Assembly (NCBI RefSeq): GCF_026210795.1
Contig: NC_089454.1
Span: forward strand, 2,728,001 to 2,792,000
Length of the DNA stretch: 64,000 nucleotides
Origin: Rhizophagus irregularis
Taxonomy: Eukaryota; Glomeromycota; Glomeromycetes; Glomerales; Glomeraceae
Direction: 5' to 3'
The position numbers and the translations under genes are program-made. Positions 58,138 through 64,000 of the stretch are shown here, piece by piece. The notes beneath the pieces were generated by a model. It searched no databases, was not told where the DNA came from, and saw only the letters and a list, made by a program, of their open reading frames with translations. How positions within the stretch are numbered: position 1 is the stretch's first letter; the number at the start of each line of letters is the position of its first letter.

Positions 58138-59768
58138 ATGAATAAAGAAAATGAAACTCGAGTTTCAACAGAATCTAAAGAATTAAATATTTCCGATAAA
58201 AATTCTAACATCAACCTTGAAAATTGTTGTTATTATTGTAATAAACCATTTATCAAAGAATTATGGTGTGAAGAATGTGACCCATTTAGAATGGTTGAAG
58301 GTTGGACCAGTGGAAATAATGATATTGATAGATTTTATCAAAGATACAATTTATTACGTAAAAAATGATGAGAGATTTCTTAAATGGATAACATTTGATA
58401 AATTTGAAGATATAAAGCAAGTTGGTGAAGGCGCATTTTCCAAAGTATATTCTGCAATATGGAATAATGGCAAAACAAAATATTCTAAACAAGATGATGG
58501 AAGTTGGAAAAAAGAAGAATCAAATCCTATAAAGGTTGCTTTGAAAAAGTTAAATGGATCACAAAATATGTTAGATGAACATTTAAATGAGGTACGTTTT
58601 GTTATTAGGATATCTAATTTTTTTTGTTAATAAGTCTGCCCTTAATATAGCGAACTCCGACACGTGAAATTAAGTCAAATTTGTAAGAAAATTCTTTCGT
58701 TATTTCTCCTAATTCTATTACAACGAACTTGAGGATAATCGCTATATCGAAGACAAACTGTGACAATGATTAATGATAATTTAAAAATTTTCTATTAACG
58801 TTAATGATTTTCGGTACCTTAAATTTATAGCTTAAAGTACATTGTAATTCAAGTAGAACCTCATTAACTTTTCATGGAATGACTAAAGATCCAGATCCAA
58901 AAGAATTTATGATGGTTTTAAAATTTGCAAATCAAGGAAATTTGAGAAGTTTTCTCTCAAATAATTTTAACAGCATTTTATGGAAAGATAAAATTAATTA
59001 TTTGTATTGTTTAATATATGATCTTGAAAATTTACATAATATTGGATATTATCATAAAAATTTACATAGTGGAAATATATTACAAATAGATAATATACCT
59101 TATATTTCAGATTTTAGAATATCTGAACCATCATTTAAACAAAAATCTGATGATAAAATATGTGGAGTATTACCATATATTGCCCCGGAAGTTTTGAATG
59201 GAGAATCATATACATTATTATCTGATATTTATAGTTTTGGTGTAATTATGGCTGAATTATCAACTGGAAAACCACCTTTTTATAATAGAATTAGAAATAT
59301 ATAATGGGCTTAGACCAGAATTTGGAAAAGGAACTCCTGAAATTTATAAGGAACTAGCTTACAAATGTATGAATGCTGATTTAAATCAAAGACCAACAGC
59401 CAATGAATTGCGTAATATTTTAATTTTTTGGTACTGTTCTTCTCACGGTGATAAAGAATTTCAAGAAGAAAAAAAATTTGGATATAAGGAAAAGATATTA
59501 GGGCTATGTTTGAAGAAGCTGATAAAGAAATACCAAATATTTCAACTTCATATGAGAAAAGTCCTGATGCTATATATACTAGTAGATTATTTACATTTAA
59601 TAATTTAACAAAACCTGTTAATTCATCTCTTATTACATCATACCTTGATGAAGAATAAAATAATAAAGGTACTATGTTTGGTAATATATTTAATTTAACA
59701 ATTATTCAATTTCATGATTACTGATTTTATTTCTTTTATATACTGTCAAGATTCTCAATTATTAAAAG
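58138..59768 (+). pseudogene. Divergent, catalytically degraded kinase pseudogene K5
   Basis: The N-terminus keeps the zinc ribbon (CYYC...WCEEC) and MVEGWTSGNNDID. One extra T near 58335 shifts the frame; the remainder (FIKDTIYYVKNDERFLKW, VGEGAFSKVYSA, VALKKL) continues in another frame. After the intron (acceptor at 58830) the second exon reads FHGMTKDPDPKEFMMVLKFA. The catalytic loop is HKNLHSGN (Asp to Asn) and the DFG motif is DFR, so the encoded domain would be inactive even before the breaks. A deletion of about 20 bp near 59290 and a stop near 59655 (GAAGAATAA) complete the damage. Most substitutions relative to K2 are spread evenly, suggesting an older copy than K1. Confidence 0.88.
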
Positions 59769-59816
59769 GTAGGTAAAAATGATAATATGCAATACATTAT
59801 ATAAATTAATTAATTT

Positions 59817-60713
59817 ATATTAATTTTATTTATTTATTTATTTATTTATTTTTTAAAACTGTAACGCATCTTTATTTGGATGTATTAGAAATAAGTTACA
59901 TAATCCACAACAAATGATACTTAGAGCTGACCGTGCAAATCACGTGTCAACCCTATAACAGAGTAAGAACAAAAGACACATTACAAAATAATATAAAAAT
60001 AAATACTTACTACTTGTCCCTACCACCTATTGTCGTCTATCCAAATACACTAAACTAGTCAAATTCATGATGGATAATGTTAACCTAAGATACATATGTG
60101 TAAAGATATTAGGCTACGACTACACCAACTCTCTGGGTCTAGTAAAACTAAGTCTAATCTAATCTCTACTATATCCCAAATTATGTTTCTAATCCTGCGA
60201 AAAATTTGACATAAAAGAAAAGAAAAAATTTAATTCTAGTAAAACAAATAATCTATCTAAAATTTTGGTATCGGGAAAAATTTTATACGTGAAAGTAAGT
60301 TCACGTGACTTCGATTGGATATATTATATGTTACTTATTTTCTATAATTCCTTTTCTTTTTCTTCTTTTGCGTCGTCTTCTTTTTGGCCTTCGTCGAGCT
60401 CTCTTCCTTTTCTGACTCGATAACGTAAGGCTTGATTTCTTCTGCCTCTTCTTCCGATTCCGATTCACTTGATTCGCTTTTCTTTGGTGAATCAAAGATC
60501 GGCCTCTTGTCTCCAACTTCTCTCTTGTCCTGATATCTGTTTTCATCTTTCAATCTTTGTCCGAATTCGTCGTTTAGCGTCGTATATTCTCTCATTATTG
60601 CGTTTTGTTCCGCTAAACTGATGAGTTTTTGTCCTATTCGGAAAAAATTATTTGTTTTTTTCCAATTGTTGTGTTCAAGTTCATGCAGTTCTTTGCATAT
60701 TAATTTTATTTAT
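59817..60713 (-). mobile_element. 5'-truncated retro-insertion with (TAAA)n tail and 17-bp duplication
   Basis: ATATTAATTTTATTTAT occurs at 59817-59833 and 60697-60713. In the K1 and K2 flanks the same place is uninterrupted. The 863 bp between (59834-60696) read as a minus-strand transcript: coding sequence open at its 5' edge, stop at 60331, a 3' region of about 470 bp, and a tail of repeated TAAA (plus strand TTTATTTATTTATTTA). This looks like target-primed insertion of a truncated LINE or of a cellular mRNA. Confidence 0.82.
60331..60695 (-). pseudogene. Truncated coding fragment with acidic and Lys-rich tail
   Basis: About 120 codons: CKELHELEHNNWKKTNNFF, RIGQKLISLAEQNAIMREYT, TLNDEFGQRLKDENRYQDKR, then an acidic Ser/Glu block (SESSESESEEEAEE) and a terminal Lys block (KKKTTQKKKKKRNYRK). 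The first half looks helical or coiled-coil. It starts at the insertion junction, so the N-terminus is missing. I do not recognise the parent gene; charged tails of this kind occur both in LINE-encoded and in nuclear proteins. Confidence 0.55.
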
Positions 60714-61423
60714 GTATGATATTAATAATGAATATGTCGAGTATATTTACTTTGTGATAAAACTTATCTTTTTTTTTTTAGAACTATTGGTTTGGTTTAT
60801 TTATATCAAATATTTATCAATTTGTAATTACGTAGTATGTAGTGTTGGTCAACATTTCCGGAGAATGAGTGATAAATTATGGAGTTACAATGTTTTTCAA
60901 CTTGAAATTTAAAACACTCGTTAGGAGATTTTAATTTCTAATAATTTAAACGAATTTTACTGTATATTATTATAGCGACAATGCAGCACGCCGACGAAAG
61001 TTAAAATCGTTTCAGTTTCTATTAGTTATTAGTAATATATATGATATATGCATTTATTTTTATTTAACTATTAAAATTTCATAGTCAATGAACTTATATG
61101 AAATAAAATCTTATAGCAATCTATCGTGAATCAACTGAATTAATATAACTAAGAAATTGGATGGTAAATTAGGAAATATACAATACTATATATACAGTTT
61201 GATTGCGAAATCCAGATATACATATTTGTATAAACATTTTTTATTTTAACAAAAGACTTTTTTAGACCGTGATAATTGGTGTACTTATTTGTTAATCATC
61301 TTTTTTCTTTTATATTAATAAAATCAATTGTAGCTTTATGACTTATAAAATTTGTAATATGAAAAGTTATATTATTAAATTTAGAGATAGGAGACAAAAA
61401 GTGTAAATAAAATAAAAAATAAT
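60714..61423. other. K5 3' flank shared with K1 and K2
   Basis: 60780-61010 repeats the kinase 3' flank (TAGTGTTGGTCAACATTTCC, GACAATGCAGCACGCCGACG). 61250-61423 continues similarity to the K1 flank (27695-27890; GATAATTGGTGTACT, TTAGAGATAGGAGACAAA). Short open stretches here have no support as genes. Confidence 0.6.
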
Positions 61424-61909
61424 GTACGGACGTACGGTACGTTTCGCCGAATGGACATTTTGTCGAATTCTTTCCACCGAAACGTCCATTTCGTCGAAAG
61501 ACATTTCGCCAAAATGTTGTTGATTAATATGATATTTCCTTAATACAATTCGATAAATTTGATACAAAGGAAATAAAAATTGTTCAAAGAACAATTATCT
61601 CTATTTTATTTTCCTTGTTTCGGAAAATTGATGAACACGATGTTGTCAAATAAAACTAATTTTCTTTTAATTAAAAAAAAACAAACGCGACTTAAAATAT
61701 ATTTGTTTGCCTTTTCTAAAAAAAGAAAAGGAAAACTTAAAAATTTCATAACTTCGCCAAAATGCCCCTTCGTCGAAATGGCTTCTACGAAATGTCTTTC
61801 AGCAAAAATGGCCATTCGATTCAGGAAAATGGAATTTCAGGGAAACGGCACTTGCGATAAAACATCCCTTCGGCGAAATTACATCGGCGAAATGGTATAC
61901 TAAAATAAT
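61416..61909. mobile_element. Non-autonomous element with TTCGCCGAAATG repeats and 8-bp duplication
   Basis: AAAATAAT flanks the element (61416-61423 and 61902-61909). The K1 flank has the uninterrupted site AAAAAATAATGTATATCGTT near 27880. The 478-bp insert begins GTACGGACGTACGGTACGTTTCGCCG and ends CGGCGAAATGGTATACT, an imperfect inverted pair. Both arms are filled with variants of TTTCG(C/T)CGAAATGGC on either strand. The overlapping open frames inside (61580-61903 and others) follow the repeats and are not genes. The 8-bp duplication suggests a hAT-type MITE. Confidence 0.8.
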
Positions 61910-62149
61910 TTATATCGTTAATTTCAATCAAAATGGAGTAAGAATGGGAGAATTCTTAAATATTAATGAATTTGCGTGGTAAGATTAGTTAATACTACAC
62001 ATAATTGTTTGGCAAACAATTAATTCTGTTTTTTTGATATTAAACCTGAGATATTAAAAGTTTAAATTAATTGAATAACTTTGAGATTTTGAAAAAAGCG
62101 AAACTTATAACTGTTATACCAATTTTCGTTTTTTTTACATATAACAAAA

Positions 62150-62403
62150 TTATTTCTTTCTTTATTTTTTTTGTAGGACTAGGGCGCCGGACTCTCGGAA
62201 ACGAAACGAACCCGGACTTGGATAATGTAAGGAATAGGGAGGGGGAATTTTTTTTTAATATTGAAGAAACGTACCAACGTTTCTTTCTTTATTTTTTTTG
62301 TAGGACTAGGGCGCCGGACTCTTGGAAACGAAACAAACCCGGACTTGGATAATGTAAGGATTAGGGAGGGGGAATTTTTTTTAATATTGAAGAAACGTAC
62401 TAA
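62150..62403 (+). repeat. Two tandem 127-bp units
   Basis: GTAGGACTAGGGCGCCGGACTC begins at 62173 and again at 62300. Each unit continues GGAAACGAAAC(G/A)AACCCGG, ACTTGGATAATGTAAGGA, TAGGGAGGGGGAATTTTTTT and GAAGAAACGTAC, then T-rich DNA. A third, degenerate start (TTTGTAGGTTTTGG) follows at about 62425. Each unit has a possible acceptor (TTTTTTTGTAG) and donor (GTAAGG) around a 50-bp GC-richer core. Confidence 0.88.
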
Positions 62404-62736
62404 TGTTTCTTTTTTTTTTGACCTTTGTAGGTTTTGGCTTCTTTGAATTCTTCTATAATGCGTGGTAAGTGTATATGCAGATTTTCTTTTGATATTTGCT
62501 TGAAAAGGCATCATTACTAATATTTCTATTTATTTTAATTTTAATAGTTGTTTATTGGAATCGAACCAACTGGAACAATGTTCCAAACCATTAACAATAA
62601 ATTAACCATTTTTATTATCCCTTAACCTATTTGACATTCTATAAGTTATGAATTAAATCTTATATGTTTAGCTAATAAAACTAACCATACATACATTATT
62701 ATCAGTTACTGTAAATACTACATAAATCAATTAACT

Positions 62737-62755
62737 GGCGGTGACGAAGTCACCG
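62737..62755. other. Perfect 8-bp hairpin downstream of RIO1
   Basis: GCGGTGAC and GTCACCGC pair perfectly around GAA, in otherwise AT-rich sequence, about 75 bp beyond the RIO1 stop codon in its 3' direction. It could fold in the RIO1 3' UTR; function is not established. Confidence 0.4.
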
Positions 62756-62829
62756 CACATCAACCTAATCTGGTTTACATTAATTACGGAAAAAATAATT
62801 TAATAAAAAACAATATCAAATGCAATAAA

Positions 62830-64000
62830 TTATTTGGACTTTTTTCCGGTAGTAGTTTTAATTTTACGCTTTTTGACGGCTTTGGGTATTTTATTCTTTC
62901 TTTTTTCTCTTGCCACTTCTTTCGCAGCTTTCTTCCGCTCCTAAAACAAGTATAAATGTAACGTAAATCATCAAATATGGTATTGTACTCAAATATAATA
63001 AACAAATCCGTACTTTTTTAGATTCTTTGTCTTCATTTCGTTTTCCTCTAGATTGTTTCTTAAACACATCATCATCTTCACTCTCTTCATCTCCCTCACT
63101 TTCTTTTTCTTCATCTTGATCATCCTCTTCACTTTCATCATCTTTAGTAGAAATAGATGAAATGTTTTCTGAATTTGCCATCACTTCATTTTCACTTGGT
63201 ATTTTTTCAGGTTTATCGTCAATAGAAAGTCCAGTAAGTTTTCGATAAATCAACTAAACAAACAAGGGAAGTTAATAAAAGTAACAAAATAATTACAAAA
63301 ATAATTTAATTATTTTGCTTTACTCACATCCTCACCTTCGCCTTTTGAAACTTTTAAAGTATCTCTTTCAACATCAAATACATCGTCCAAGGTTCTCGGA
63401 ATAAAGGCTTTCTTGAAAACCTCTTCATCAACTAAATCTTTAGACATTTTATCAATATCCTCATTTAACGTAATTGATAATTCCTTTTGAGAAGCTAATC
63501 GTTCTTGAATCTAAAAAAGAAAAATATATATGTAATTTTTAAATAAAAATCATTCGTTAATAGCAGCTCACATTAACATATTGAAAAATTTACCTTATCG
63601 AGTTCGGCCTCAACTTGCTCATCATCTAATCCAATATTAATATCAGTAATAAAATCAAATAATTCTCTGATACTCATAACTCTTACACCTTTTCTTTTGA
63701 AATATCCTGTGACATTTGAAATATCTTTCCTTAAAAATTCAAGAGCATGTGGATGATCATGTTCTACTGATTGAGATACATCAATAATATATAAAACACG
63801 CGAATGATACCTATGATAATTAAAAACGTTAATTAAGAAAAATTTTTAAATTGTTTGCGAAAACAAATTTCTTTTTAACTTACAAGAGATTATATTCGCT
63901 CAAATCAGCATGAACCAGACGACATTTATGATACATTGTTCTCATATTCTTTATAAGTTGATAATATAGCTCTGGATATTTATCAGAATTAATAACTGCA
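62830..64000 (-). CDS. rio1: Serine/threonine-protein kinase RIO1 (3' part, runs off window)
   Basis: Minus-strand exons: from beyond 64000 to 63884, 63810-63594, 63510-63328, 63253-63014, 62940-62830; GT-AG introns with consistent phases. The protein reads [60 protein letters not shown], with the catalytic Asp and Asn of the RIO loop (HADLSEYN) and the metal-binding Asp of IIDVSQ. These are diagnostic for RIO1 rather than RIO2. After the RIO domain come helices ([20 protein letters not shown]), a long acidic segment ([20 protein letters not shown]) and a basic end ([18 protein letters not shown]), as is usual for RIO1. Known role: ATPase/kinase needed for late cytoplasmic maturation of the 40S ribosomal subunit. 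Single-copy and essential in most eukaryotes. The N-terminal portion lies outside the window. Confidence 0.95.

Larger units (their letters stand above)
61910..62829. other. Spacer downstream of RIO1
   Basis: 61910-62130 continues similarity to the K1 3' flank (27900-28210; TATCGTTAATTTCAATCAAAATGG, GTTTGGCAAACAATTA). Then come a 127-bp tandem repeat (62150-62403) and AT-rich sequence ending at the RIO1 stop. A GCGGTGAC-GAA-GTCACCGC hairpin lies at about 62737-62755, just 3' of RIO1. A GGTTCGATTCC-containing stretch (about 62541-62600) is discussed under rejected items. Confidence 0.55.

Noticed and set aside
60611-60645. CTGATGAG...CGGAAA resembling a hammerhead ribozyme core
   Set aside because: The intervening sequence cannot form stem II and no flanking stems I/III were found; on the other strand it is coding sequence of the retro-inserted fragment.
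61580-61903. Overlapping open frames inside the 478-bp element
   Set aside because: They follow the TTCGCCGAAATG repeats, occur on both strands, and lie entirely within a precisely delimited mobile element.
62541-62600. tRNA-like sequence on the minus strand with GGTTCGATTCC (B-box-like) and a plausible T-arm
   Set aside because: No 5' acceptor strand pairs with the 3' side, no D-arm is apparent, and the would-be anticodon loop lacks U33. At best a tRNA-derived remnant.
1-64000. CRISPR arrays, bacterial operons, ribosome binding sites
   Set aside because: Genes have spliceosomal introns and eukaryotic families; the repeats seen are tandem or transposon-type without regular spacers.

Overview
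This window looks like nuclear DNA of an arbuscular mycorrhizal fungus (Glomeromycotina), most likely Rhizophagus or a close relative. The evidence is very high A+T content, short GT-AG introns (about 70-110 bp), and two family signatures common in those genomes: Ser/Thr kinases with the N-terminal signature 'MIEGWTSGN..DIDKFI', and multi-copy ZNFX1-like helicases. Degenerate genes and small transposons fill much of the rest. The species call is inference from gene families, not a search result.

Layout. 1-6247: AT-rich flank with a broken minus-strand gene (2749-3217) and small repeats. 6248-14081: ZNFX1-like gene A, 11 exons, intact, 2323 codons by my splice model. 16367-21890: paralogue B, C-terminally truncated. 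22885-24030: relic multicopper oxidase (minus). 24031-25504: nested terminal-inverted-repeat elements. 25648-27322: kinase pseudogene K1. 28481-30815: more small transposons. 31294-32955: intact kinase K2. 33900-35560: relics of a P-loop GTPase, a PIF1-type helicase and a kinase. 37378-44928: ZNFX1 paralogue C, with a one-base frameshift before its last modules. 47580-49085: intact kinase K3 (minus). 52145-53737: single-exon F-box protein. 54212-55181 and 58138-59768: kinase pseudogenes K4 and K5. 56283-57736: 5'-truncated non-LTR retrotransposon with a perfect 19-bp target duplication. 59834-60696: a second 5'-truncated retro-insertion (17-bp duplication). 61424-61901: a non-autonomous DNA element with an 8-bp duplication. 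62830-64000: 3' part of a conserved RIO1 kinase gene (minus), running off the edge.

How the parts relate. The three ZNFX1-like genes share order, strand, intron positions and phases, and a conserved upstream block, so they come from duplication of whole genes with their promoters. Gene A has the full architecture: N-terminal region, SF1 helicase, NFX1-type zinc fingers, RING-like motif, RZ-type zinc finger. B and C have each lost the C-terminal RING-like and RZ modules by different lesions. The kinases form a second family, with an N-terminal zinc ribbon, a kinase domain and a short spliced tail; two of five copies look intact. RIO1, the F-box gene, gene A, K2 and K3 are the best candidates for functional genes. 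Comparing duplicated flanks with and without insertions lets several transposons be delimited to the base.
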